Shown here in pieces: positions 40,498-48,633 of a stretch of 64,000 nt of DNA. A program made the position numbers and the translations under genes. The stretch's first letter is position 1. Each line of letters opens with the position of its first letter. This DNA is from Streptomyces sp. SAI-135 (GTDB taxonomy: Bacteria; Actinomycetota; Actinomycetes; Streptomycetales; Streptomycetaceae), in NCBI RefSeq assembly GCF_029893805.1, contig NZ_JARXYP010000002.1:1302001-1366000 (forward strand), read 5' to 3'. The notes under the pieces were generated by a model. That model saw only the letters and a program-made list of their open reading frames with translations. It was not told the origin of the DNA and ran no database searches.

Positions 40498-41891
40498 GCG
40501 GCGGCCCGCTCGGCGTTCTGCGCCGTGATGCCCCGGGTCGAGGCGATCACATGGCGAAGCTTCTTGGAGAGGGCCTCATAGAACATGCTCAGCGGAAACT
40601 CGTCCGGAAGCACGTCATCGACGAGTTTCCGGGGCGGCTGGGACAGGTCGAGAGCGTCCGGACCCTTGGCCCACTTGGAGCCCGGGTGCGGGGCGAGGTA
40701 GGTGGAGACGAGCTCGTAGCCGGCGAACCAGTGGACGAGCTTCGGGCGGTCGATGCCGTCGCGGTAGAGCTGCTCGATGTCTGCGCAGAGCTGGTTGGTG
40801 ACCTGCGGGGCGCGCTGCCAGTCGATGAACAGCTTGTTGTCGGTCCAGCGGACGACGTCGTGCTTGTGCAGGTAGGCGAAGAGGAGCTGGCCGCCGAGAC
40901 CGTCGTAGTTGCGCACGCGCTCGCCGGTGACCGGGAAGCGGAACATGCGGTCGAAGAGGACCGCGTACTGCACGTCACGGGCCTGCGGGACGCCGTCGGC
41001 CTCCAGCTTCACGGCCTCCTTGAAGGCGGTGAGGTCGCAGCGCAGCTCTTCGAGGCCGTACATCCAGAACGGCTGGCGCTGCTTGATCATGAAGGGGTCG
41101 AAGGGCAGGTCGCCGTGGCTGTGGGTGCGGTCGTGGACCATGTCCCACAGGACGAAGGCCTCCTCGCAGCGCTTCTGGTCGTGGACCATCGCGGCGATGT
41201 CCTCGGGCAGCTCCAGGCCGAGGATGTCGACGGCGGCGTCGGTGACCCGGCGGAAGCGCGCGGCCTCGCGGTCGCAGAAGATACCGCCCCAGGAGAATCG
41301 TTCCGGCGCCTCGCGCACGGCGATGGTCTCGGGGAAGAGGACGGCCGAGTTGGTGTCGTAACCGGCCGTGAAGTCCTCGAACTTGATGCCGCAGAACAGC
41401 GGGTTGTCGTAGCGGGTGCGCTCCAGCTCGGCCAGCCACTCGGGCCAGACCATGCGCAGCACGACCGCCTCCAGGTTGCGGTCCGGGTTGCCGTTCTGCG
41501 TGTACATGGGGAAGACGACCAGGTGCTGGAGGCCGTCCGCGCGGTTCGCGGCGGGCTGGAAGGCCAGCAGGGAGTCGAGGAAGTCGGGCACCTCGAAGCC
41601 GCCCTCGGACCAGCGCCTGAGGTCCTTCACCAGGGCTGCGTGGTAGTCGGCGTCGTGCGGCAGCAGCGGCGAGAGCTCCTGCACCGCCTCGGCGACACGC
41701 AGTACGGCGGCCTCGGCGTCGGCGCGCACGGGGGCGCCCTCGGCGTCGAAGTCGATCGACCCGTCCTTGGACTGCCAGGGCCTGATCCGCTCCACGGCAT
41801 CCTTGAGCACCGGCCATGCCGGGTGCTCCACCACCCTGGTCACGGGAGGAACCTGGTCCCCCGAAGCCGCCTGCACAAGAATTTCCGTCAT
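40494..41891 (-). CDS. DUF6421 family protein
   Basis: A 465-residue soluble protein of an actinobacterial family of unknown role. It starts MTEILVQAASGDQVPPVTRV with GGAGG seven bases before the ATG. Conserved-looking segments are rich in His, Asp and aromatic residues (FVLWDMVHDRTHSHGDLPFD; LLFAYLHKHDVVRW; LVHWFAGYELVSTYL) and could make a metal or cofactor site, but I recognise no known fold. It is the first gene of a tightly coupled operon with an SDR and a threonine aldolase, so it probably acts in the same, uncharacterised, amino-acid or aldehyde pathway. Confidence 0.85.
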   Translation of the reverse strand: MTEILVQAASGDQVPPVTRVVEHPAWPVLKDAVERIRPWQSKDGSIDFDAEGAPVRADAEAAVLRVAEAVQELSPLLPHDADYHAALVKDLRRWSEGGFEVPDFLDSLLAFQPAANRADGLQHLVVFPMYTQNGNPDRNLEAVVLRMVWPEWLAELERTRYDNPLFCGIKFEDFTAGYDTNSAVLFPETIAVREAPERFSWGGIFCDREAARFRRVTDAAVDILGLELPEDIAAMVHDQKRCEEAFVLWDMVHDRTHSHGDLPFDPFMIKQRQPFWMYGLEELRCDLTAFKEAVKLEADGVPQARDVQYAVLFDRMFRFPVTGERVRNYDGLGGQLLFAYLHKHDVVRWTDNKLFIDWQRAPQVTNQLCADIEQLYRDGIDRPKLVHWFAGYELVSTYLAPHPGSKWAKGPDALDLSQPPRKLVDDVLPDEFPLSMFYEALSKKLRHVIASTRGITAQNAERAAA

Positions 41892-41927
41892 GTCCCATCC
41901 TCCACGGGAGAACCTCGCGTATGGAGA

Positions 41928-41956
41928 CCGTATACATACGGGCTTCCGTCCAGCAA
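41928..41956 (-). promoter_or_regulatory. DUF6421 operon promoter with palindromic operator
   Basis: TTGCTG (41951-41956) and TATACG (41929-41934), 16 bases apart on the minus strand, are likely -35 and -10 boxes. A palindrome CCGTATACATACGG (41928-41941) covers the -10 box, with an extra CGTATGG half site at 41918-41924. A repressor binding here would switch the operon; none is adjacent. Confidence 0.55.
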
Positions 41957-42162
41957 GAGCGGTCACGGGAAGTTATCCTGCGCACCCCAATGGTCACCGA
42001 ACTTTTTCCTGTCGAGTGCCTTGAACGCCGCGATTCCGGGTATCAGTTCTCGCTCCCCCACCCGTCACCGCGATCGCTCGCGTCCGCACGGGTCCATCAC
42101 ACGGCGTAGCCGTTAGGCTGCGGCTCTGCACCGAGCCGCCGTCGACGGAAGCGAGTTGAACC

Positions 42163-42846
42163 TTGAACTTCCTTACCATCGGTCATCGCGGAGTCATGGG
42201 TACCGAACCCGAGAACACCCTCCGTTCCTTCGTCGCCGCCCAGCAGGCCGGCCTCGACGTCATCGAACTCGATCTGCACCTGAGCAAGGACGGCGCCCTC
42301 GTCGTCATGCACGACACCCACGTGGACCGCACGACCGACGGAACCGGCCCGATCGCCGAGAAGACCCTCACCGAACTGCGCGCCCTGGACGCGGGCCGCG
42401 GGGAACGCGTCCCGGAGTTCGAGGAAGTCCTGGACACCGTGCGCTCGCCCCTCCAGGCAGAGATCAAGGACATCGCGGCGGCCCGTGCGCTCGCCGAGGT
42501 CATGCTCCGCCGGGACCTGGTCTCCCGGGTCGAGGTGTCCTCGTTCCACGACGAGGCGATCGCCGAGATCGGCCGCCTGGTGCCCGGCGTACGGACCGCG
42601 CTGATCGGCAGCCGCTTCGGCCCCGACATCGTGGAGCGCGCCGTCGAGGCCGGCGCGGGGACGGCGTGCCTTAACATCCGCCGGCTGACCCTGGAGGTCG
42701 TCGAGGCGGCCCGCAAGGCGGACCTGAAGATCATCGGCTGGGTGGTGAACACCCAGGACCATCTGCGGCTGGTGCGCGCCCTGGAACTGGACGGCGCGAC
42801 GACCGACTACCCGGAGATCAAACGCACCGGCCGCTTCACCGCGTGA
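42163..42846 (+). CDS. Glycerophosphodiester phosphodiesterase
   Basis: A 227-residue GDPD TIM-barrel enzyme that cleaves glycerophosphodiesters to glycerol-3-phosphate and an alcohol. The active site is complete: His8-Arg9 in TIGHRGVMGTEPENT, the metal Glu and Asp in VIELDLHLSKDGALVVMHD, and the closing IGWVVNTQDHL strand. No signal peptide, so it acts in the cytosol. It begins at a TTG (42163) preceded by GGAAGCGAG; no ATG is possible near the conserved start. Confidence 0.92.
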   Translation: MNFLTIGHRGVMGTEPENTLRSFVAAQQAGLDVIELDLHLSKDGALVVMHDTHVDRTTDGTGPIAEKTLTELRALDAGRGERVPEFEEVLDTVRSPLQAEIKDIAAARALAEVMLRRDLVSRVEVSSFHDEAIAEIGRLVPGVRTALIGSRFGPDIVERAVEAGAGTACLNIRRLTLEVVEAARKADLKIIGWVVNTQDHLRLVRALELDGATTDYPEIKRTGRFTA

Positions 42847-42879
42847 GCCGCGTGCAGCACGAAAGGCACGGCAGGAACG

Positions 42880-43416
42880 TCACACCAGCGGCTTGACCAG
42901 CAGCTCGAACTGCAGGTCGTCGCGCTGCGGGACACCGAAGCGCTCGTCGCCGTACGGGAAGGGCGTCATCCGTCCCGTACGGCGGTAGCCGCGCCGTTCG
43001 TACCAGGCGATGAGGTCCTCACGCACCGAGATCACGGTCATGTGCATCTCGGTGACGCCCCAGGTCTCCCGGGCGATCCGCTCCGCCTCCGCGATGATCA
43101 CCTTGCCGAGGCCGCCGCCCTGGAGCGTGGGGCTGACCGCGAACATCCCGAAGTAGGCGTGGGTGCCCCGGTGTTCGAGCTGGCAGCAGGCGACGACCCG
43201 CCCGTCGCGCTCCACCGTCAGCAGCCGGCTGTCGGGCGCCTTGATGACCGCGAGCACACCCTCCGGATCCGTCCGCTGTCCCTCCAGGATGTCCGCCTCG
43301 GTGGTCCACCCGGCCCGGCTGTCGTCCCCGCGGTACGCCGACTCGACCAGCGCGACCAGCGCGTCCACGTCGGCGTCGGTGGCGTCACGGAAGGTGAGGC
43401 CGGCGGTGGTCTCCAT
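42880..43416 (-). CDS. GNAT-family N-acetyltransferase
   Basis: A 178-residue GNAT enzyme. Acetyl-CoA binding loop is in FAVSPTLQGGGLGKVIIAEA, with the preceding strand GRVVACCQLEHRGTHAYFGM and the C-terminal LIAWYERRGYRRTGRM. I begin at METTAGLTFRDATDADV; a GTG at 43431 and an ATG at 43425 are in frame and the GGAG site fits the 43416 start best. The acceptor substrate is unknown. Convergent with the GDPD gene (33-base gap) and divergent from the VOC gene. Confidence 0.88.
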   Translation of the reverse strand: METTAGLTFRDATDADVDALVALVESAYRGDDSRAGWTTEADILEGQRTDPEGVLAVIKAPDSRLLTVERDGRVVACCQLEHRGTHAYFGMFAVSPTLQGGGLGKVIIAEAERIARETWGVTEMHMTVISVREDLIAWYERRGYRRTGRMTPFPYGDERFGVPQRDDLQFELLVKPLV

Positions 43417-43487
43417 GGGGCGCATCTCCACTTCGGGGGCACGACTCGGGCACGGACGAGGGTAACGCCCCGGATAGGCTCGCCCGC

Positions 43488-43880
43488 ATGGTGCACGTAC
43501 TGAGCGGCCGCGTCCTGCTGCGGCCCACGGATCCGGAGCGCTCCCGAGTCTTCTACGGCGACCAGCTGGGCCTGGCGGTGTACCGCGAGTTCGGTACGGG
43601 ACCGGAGCGGGGCACCGTGTACTTCCTCGGCGGCGGCTTCCTGGAGCTCTCCGGACGCTCCGACGCTCCCCCCGCCGCGGACGTCCGGCTCTGGCTCCAG
43701 GTCGCGGACGTCACCGCGGCGCACGAGGAACTGCGCGCCAAGGGCGTCGACATCGTGCGGCCGCCGGTGCGGGAGCCGTGGGGGCTGGTCGAGATGTGGG
43801 TGGCGGACCCGGACGGCACACCGATCGTGCTGGTGGAGGTGCCGGCGGACCACCCGATCCGGTACCGGCCCGGAATCTGA
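43488..43880 (+). CDS. VOC-family (glyoxalase/bleomycin-resistance fold) protein
   Basis: A 130-residue vicinal-oxygen-chelate protein. It has the paired beta-alpha-beta-beta-beta modules: RVLLRPTDPERSRVFYGDQL and LGLAVYREFG, then DVRLWLQVADVTAAHEELRA and VADPDGTPIVLVEVP. Members are glyoxalases, dioxygenases or drug-binding resistance proteins; the Glu near the C-terminus is the probable metal ligand. Function unknown. Its stop lies inside the first copy of a 27-base direct repeat. Confidence 0.88.
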   Translation: MVHVLSGRVLLRPTDPERSRVFYGDQLGLAVYREFGTGPERGTVYFLGGGFLELSGRSDAPPAADVRLWLQVADVTAAHEELRAKGVDIVRPPVREPWGLVEMWVADPDGTPIVLVEVPADHPIRYRPGI

Positions 43881-43946
43881 CCGCACAGAGCGCGACGCCG
43901 TCCGGTAGCGGTCCTGAACCTGACCGCACCCCGCGCGACGCCGTCC
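43877..43946. repeat. Two-copy direct repeat after the VOC gene
   Basis: CTGACCGCAC followed three bases later by GCGCGACGCCGTCC occurs at 43877-43903 and again at 43920-43946 (period 43). The first copy overlaps the VOC stop codon, the second lies 70 bases before the next gene. Confidence 0.6.
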
Positions 43947-44013
43947 CGTTCGCCGACTCGGATATGCTCCGCCGACCGTCGTGGCCCCAGGGCGTCGAGC
44001 AGTGGAGGAGCAC

Positions 44014-45336
44014 ATGAGCGTGGACCTGGACGCCCCGGCCTGGCGAAGACAGCGATGGGCCGCCAGAACGTCCCTTTCAGCGGCCGCCCTCGCGGTCCTG
44101 CTCCCCCTCGCGCACGGCGGCCTCGGCGGCGTTCTGCTGCTGGCGGCCGGGCTCGCGGGCGCGGCCGTCACGGCGGCGGCCCTGTGGTGGACGCTGACCC
44201 GGCGCGGACCGGAGCGCTGGCTGGCCGCGGGGCTCGCGGTCGTCGTCCCCGTCCTTGTCCTCGTGCTGTTCGTGGTCACCCTCGGGTGGGTGCTGCTGCT
44301 GTCACCGGTGCTGTGGAGCGTGGCGGTGTGGAGCGGGCGGTACGCGCTGCGCAGTACCGGCACCCGTCCGAAACGTATGAAGGAGCACCGGGCGCGGTCA
44401 GTGCGACGGCCCGTGCTGATCATGAACCCGCGCTCCGGGGGCGGCAAGGTCGAGCAGTTCCGGCTGCGGGAGAAGGCCGAACGCCTGGGCGCACGGGTCG
44501 TGCTGCTCGATCCGCAGCAGCACCAGGACGTGACCGCGCTGGCACGGGCGGCCGTGGCGGAGGGCGCGGACCTGCTCGGCGTCGCGGGCGGCGACGGTAC
44601 CCAGGCGCTGGTCGCCGCCGTCGCCGCGGAACACGACCTGCCCTTCCTCGTCATCTCCGCCGGCACCCGCAACCACTTCGCCATGGACCTCGGCCTCGAC
44701 CGCACCGACCCCGCGACCTGCCTCGACGCGCTCACCGACGGGGTGGAACTGCGGGTGGACCTCGGCTTCGTGGCGGACCGTCCGTTCGTCAACAACGCCT
44801 CGTTCGGCGCGTACGCGGCGGTCGTCCAGAGTCCCGCCTACCGCGACGACAAGATCGGCACCACCCTGGAGCTCCTGCCCGATCTGCTCACCCGTCAGCG
44901 CGGTCCGCATCTGACCGCGCGGATCGAGGCGACCACGATCGACGGCCCGCAGGCCGTGCTGGTGAGCAACAACGCCTACCGCACCGGGGACCCCGTGGGC
45001 CTCGGCCGCCGCGAGCGGCTCGACTCCGGGCTGCTCGGCATCCTCGGTGTCCGGGTGGACAGCGCGGCCGAGGCGGCGGCACTGCTGCTCGACCCCGATC
45101 CGGAGGGTCTCGCCGTCCTGTCCGCACGAGAAGTGGTGGTCGACGCCGACCGTCCGGAGATCGAGGTCGGCGTCGACGGCGAGGCCCTGGTGCTGCCCAC
45201 GCCGGTCCACTGCCGTATCGCGCCCGGGGCGCTCCGCGTGCGCGTCCCGCGGAAGCGGCCGGGCGTGCCGGCGGCCCACCCCCGGCTGAACTGGCGCCGG
45301 TTGCGCAAGCTGGCGGCACCGGCCCGCCGGGGGTGA
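44014..45336 (+). CDS. Diacylglycerol kinase-like lipid kinase with membrane domain
   Basis: A 440-residue protein. The first 120 residues hold three to four membrane helices (SAAALAVLLPLAHGGLGGVL; GLAGAAVTAAALWWTL; AVVVPVLVLVLFVVTLGWVL). A DAGK/sphingosine-kinase catalytic domain follows, with VLIMNPRSGGGKVEQFRLRE and the ATP motif GVAGGDGTQALVAAVA near residue 190, and the ISAGTRNHFAMDLGLDR block. It probably phosphorylates a lipid such as diacylglycerol at the membrane. GGAGGAG just before the ATG at 44014 fixes the start. Confidence 0.9.
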   Translation: MSVDLDAPAWRRQRWAARTSLSAAALAVLLPLAHGGLGGVLLLAAGLAGAAVTAAALWWTLTRRGPERWLAAGLAVVVPVLVLVLFVVTLGWVLLLSPVLWSVAVWSGRYALRSTGTRPKRMKEHRARSVRRPVLIMNPRSGGGKVEQFRLREKAERLGARVVLLDPQQHQDVTALARAAVAEGADLLGVAGGDGTQALVAAVAAEHDLPFLVISAGTRNHFAMDLGLDRTDPATCLDALTDGVELRVDLGFVADRPFVNNASFGAYAAVVQSPAYRDDKIGTTLELLPDLLTRQRGPHLTARIEATTIDGPQAVLVSNNAYRTGDPVGLGRRERLDSGLLGILGVRVDSAAEAAALLLDPDPEGLAVLSAREVVVDADRPEIEVGVDGEALVLPTPVHCRIAPGALRVRVPRKRPGVPAAHPRLNWRRLRKLAAPARRG

Positions 45337-45371
45337 CCCGGAACCCTGGGGGGACCGAGCGGCCCACGGAG

Positions 45372-47969
45372 TCAGCGCGCGTCGGCCTCCGTGGGGGCGA
45401 GCGGGGTCACCGTGACCTGGTCGATGACGGGGGCGTGGGCGGAGCGTCGGCCGTACGCGTTTGTGGTGTCGCCGGCGAAGTCGGGGAGTTCGTCGGCGGT
45501 GAAGGTGACCGTGTTGAGGCCGGGGCGCAGGGTGACCGGTACGGACAGGTTCCAGAAGTTGTTGAAGTGGAAGGTGGTGGGGAACAGGACGCGCCGCGCG
45601 GGGCCGCCGTTGACGCGGACGTCGGCGTGGCGGCAGACCGGGTCCGGGTTGTAGTGGGTGGACGGGGGCTGCTCTCCGTTGGAGTAGCGGATCGTCAGCG
45701 CGTGGCGTCCGGCGCGGTCCGCCGTGACCGTGAGGGTGAGTGCGTTCGCGGGTCCGGCGCCGACGCCGTCGACCGCCTTGCCGCCCGTGGCGTACGGGTG
45801 TCCGCTCACCCTGGCCGCGCCGGTCAGGACGCCCTCCTCGGCCGCGTAGGCGGTGCTGGGCAGCAGACCGCGCGAGGGGGCGATCCGCAGCCGGTCCACG
45901 ATCAGCCGGTCCGAAGTCCCGGTGACCGTGACCTTGTTGACGCCTCCGGCGAGGAAGAGCGGCACGGCGCCGCGCTCGACGCGTCCGACCTCCTCGCCGT
46001 TGACGCTCACCACGCCCTCCCCGGGTCCGAGCACGTCGACGGTCACGGAGGCCTCACCGTCGTCGTCCGCGTACGCCCAGAAGGTGACCGTGCCGCCCCG
46101 CGGGAGCACGGCGACTCCGGGCCCCGAGGCACCGCGGTGCGCGTGGCTGACCCGGGCCCCGCCGCCGAGGTGCGCGAACTCGGCGTCGTACAGGGCGGTC
46201 TCGTCCTCCTCGCGCAGCACGACGTCCAGCTTGTCGACGGCCGCGTCGCCCTGGGTGACCCCGAGGTCGGGGTCCCGGGCCGCGAGGGTGACGCGGTGGC
46301 GGCCCGCGGTCAGCTCCACCCGGGTGTCGGTGTGCCCCCACACCGCCCGCTTGTAGCCGAGCGGGAGCCGCAGTTCGCGCGGGTCCTCGCCGTCCACGCG
46401 CAGGAAGACGTTGGTGGGACCCTGCTCGCGCACCAGGTCGGCGAGGTTGTGGGAGCCCGCGAACACCATCAGGTCGTACGTCCCGTCCCGCGGGACCTCG
46501 ACGTCGAAGGCGAGCACACCGTCGGAGCCGGTGCGCAGCCCGCCCACGTGGTAGCCGCCGGAGGTGGCGAACCGGTCGACGGCGGACGGTGAGCCCTCGG
46601 GCCCGTTCTTCGAGTAACCGCCGCCCGTGTAGGCCGCGTCCTCGGCCTCGTACGTCCGACTCCAGCGCACCGCGGGCGGCAGGGCCGCGGCTCCGTTGCC
46701 GCCCGGAGACAGGATCACCTGGTAGGCGGACATCGCGTCGAGGCCGGCCAGGGTCAGCGTCACCTTGCCGTCCCGTACCGGGAGTTCCTCGTCCCGCAGC
46801 CGCAACGGCGGTGCGCTCGAACCCACCTGTCCGGTCCAGGGGATCTCCACGGCACGCGCGTGGACCACGGTCCCGAACACCTCCGCGCAGACGCCGTCGA
46901 ACTCGATGTCCGCGGTACCGCCCGCACCCCCGAACAGCGCTCTGGCCTGGCGCTTCTCCCGGTCGAGGGTGGCCACGCCCTGCAGCGTGTACTGCACGTC
47001 GGGGTGCGGGGCGAGGACCCGGACGGTGTTCCCGGTCAGCTGTCCGTAGGCGTTGTAGAGCCACCACTGGCCGTTGGCCTTGTTCGCCTCCACCGCCGAG
47101 TCGTTGAGATTGCCGGCGATGTTCCAGTAGGCGAGGTCGGCGTCGACCTTCCACTCCTCGATCGCGGCGATCCACTGGATCATCTGACCGGGGACCGACA
47201 CGTGGTAGTTGTGCGCGTACTCGTTGATGTTGACGGGCAGCGGACCGATGCCCAACGCGCGTTCCATTTCACGGTACTTGGCGATGTCGGTGCGGACCTC
47301 GGCGGGCGAGGACAGCTCGTGCCAGGTGACGATGTCGGGCAGCACGTCGTGCGCCTTCGCGAACTCCAGGAAGTCCCTGACCTCGGGGTAGAGCGCACAG
47401 GTGTTGGGTCCGGCCACCCGGGCGTCCGGGTCGAGGCCCTTGATGAGGCGGTGGGCGGCCTCCCACGCGGCGAAGTACGGGCCGGGTCCGGTCCGCCAGT
47501 CGACCCCGTCGTAGCTCCACTTGCCCTCGCCGAACATGTTGCCCTCGGGCTCGTTGAACGGCACGTACACGACGTGTGACTTCAACTCCCCCAGGGTCTG
47601 CACGAGTTCGACCTGACGGCGGATCACGTCCAGGTGCCCGGCGAGCCGCTCGGCACCGGTGGCACCCGGCCACTCGTACGGAAAACCCCGGTAGAAGTCG
47701 GGCAGGTAGACGTAGACGTCCTTGCCGCCCGCCGCGACGAAGGGCGGCAGGATCTCCAGGGCGTCGCCGCCCGGATGCTGGATGCCGTCCTGGGCCTTGG
47801 TCGTCACCGTCCGCGGGTACATGCCCTCGACCACGACACGGCTGGGCACTCCGTCGCCGTAGAGTCCGTAGAGCGTGCCGCTCGCTCCCCCGTGGAAGGG
47901 GCCGGTCTCGGTGCCGAGGTCGATGGTGAGCTTCTCTCGGGCGGGGCCTTCGGCAGCCACGGCATCCAT
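45372..47969 (-). CDS. Large glycoside hydrolase (clan GH-A type) with CBM-like domains
   Basis: An 865-residue protein. Residues 1-330 are a TIM-barrel glycosidase: acid/base Glu140 in VVYVPFNEPEGN and nucleophile Glu250 in LPVNINEYAHNY, the spacing of retaining clan GH-A enzymes (GH39-like in layout). Then a beta domain (to about 445), and C-terminal beta-sandwich modules: one starting SRTYEAEDAAYTGGGY, a CBM6/35-type opening, and another near AYAAEEGVLTGAARV. There is no signal peptide, so it may act in the cytosol or be exported in an unusual way. I start at ATG 47969; a strong promoter lies 50 bases upstream. Substrate unknown. Confidence 0.82.
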   Translation of the reverse strand: MDAVAAEGPAREKLTIDLGTETGPFHGGASGTLYGLYGDGVPSRVVVEGMYPRTVTTKAQDGIQHPGGDALEILPPFVAAGGKDVYVYLPDFYRGFPYEWPGATGAERLAGHLDVIRRQVELVQTLGELKSHVVYVPFNEPEGNMFGEGKWSYDGVDWRTGPGPYFAAWEAAHRLIKGLDPDARVAGPNTCALYPEVRDFLEFAKAHDVLPDIVTWHELSSPAEVRTDIAKYREMERALGIGPLPVNINEYAHNYHVSVPGQMIQWIAAIEEWKVDADLAYWNIAGNLNDSAVEANKANGQWWLYNAYGQLTGNTVRVLAPHPDVQYTLQGVATLDREKRQARALFGGAGGTADIEFDGVCAEVFGTVVHARAVEIPWTGQVGSSAPPLRLRDEELPVRDGKVTLTLAGLDAMSAYQVILSPGGNGAAALPPAVRWSRTYEAEDAAYTGGGYSKNGPEGSPSAVDRFATSGGYHVGGLRTGSDGVLAFDVEVPRDGTYDLMVFAGSHNLADLVREQGPTNVFLRVDGEDPRELRLPLGYKRAVWGHTDTRVELTAGRHRVTLAARDPDLGVTQGDAAVDKLDVVLREEDETALYDAEFAHLGGGARVSHAHRGASGPGVAVLPRGGTVTFWAYADDDGEASVTVDVLGPGEGVVSVNGEEVGRVERGAVPLFLAGGVNKVTVTGTSDRLIVDRLRIAPSRGLLPSTAYAAEEGVLTGAARVSGHPYATGGKAVDGVGAGPANALTLTVTADRAGRHALTIRYSNGEQPPSTHYNPDPVCRHADVRVNGGPARRVLFPTTFHFNNFWNLSVPVTLRPGLNTVTFTADELPDFAGDTTNAYGRRSAHAPVIDQVTVTPLAPTEADAR

Positions 47970-48020
47970 CCTTCGTTCGACATTCCGTACGACAGTCGAT
48001 GATCCGCATCGACCGGGACG

Positions 48021-48079
48021 AACGTAGGAAGCGCGAACGGACCCCGTCAACAGGCAGCGGGTTCCGAAACGTCCGAAAC
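48021..48079 (-). promoter_or_regulatory. Promoter of the GH gene with tandem 9-bp repeats
   Basis: TTGACG (48045-48050) and TACGTT (48021-48026), 18 bases apart on the minus strand, give a good promoter and a 45-base leader. Directly upstream, TTCCGAAAC and GTCCGAAAC stand in tandem (48062-48070, 48071-48079), a likely regulator site. Confidence 0.6.
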
Positions 48080-48093
48080 CGCAGGTCGCGGGG

Positions 48094-48633
48094 TCAGGCG
48101 CGCAGCACGCCCAGGCTGCCCTCCAGCCGGCCGAGCAGCTCTCCCAGCCGCGCGGCGAGTTCGTCCCGCGCCTCGGGGGTCAGGACGGACAGGACGGCCG
48201 TCTCGTACGCCAGTTGCTCGGGCAGGATGCCGTCGACGAGTTCTCGGCCGGCCTCGGTGAGCCGGACGTGGGCGACGCGTCGGTCGCGGGTGTCGCCCCG
48301 GCGCTCCACCAGCCCGCGTTCGGTGAGCTGCTTGAGGCGCTTGGTGACGGCGGCCCCGGAGGAGAAGGTCTCGCGGGCCAGGTCGCCGGGGGTCAGTTCG
48401 TGGCCGGTGCGGCGCAGGGCGCCCAGCAGGTCGAACTCGGGGCGGCTGAGCCCGGCCCGGCGCAGCGGGGCGTCCTCGGCCTGCTGGAGGAGGGCGGCAC
48501 AGCGGTTGACGCGGCCGATGATCTCCATGGGGCCGGTGTCGAGGCCCGGGTGGACGGTCTGCCACTGCCGGACGACGGCGGCGACGGTGTCGTGTCTCGT
48601 CGGGTCCGCCGGTCGACCGTTCGGTGCCGTCAT
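48094..48633 (-). CDS. MarR-family transcriptional regulator
   Basis: A 179-residue MarR-type regulator, longer than average by an N-terminal tail. The winged helix is at about 70-130: LTPGDLARETFSSGAAVTKR, then LKQLTERGLVERRGDTRDRR and VRLTEAGREL. Its start overlaps the FUSC stop by 4 bases (ATGA), so it is co-translated with the pump and probably represses the shared promoter through the TTTAC/GTAAA palindrome at 50278-50289. Confidence 0.92.
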   Translation of the reverse strand: MTAPNGRPADPTRHDTVAAVVRQWQTVHPGLDTGPMEIIGRVNRCAALLQQAEDAPLRRAGLSRPEFDLLGALRRTGHELTPGDLARETFSSGAAVTKRLKQLTERGLVERRGDTRDRRVAHVRLTEAGRELVDGILPEQLAYETAVLSVLTPEARDELAARLGELLGRLEGSLGVLRA

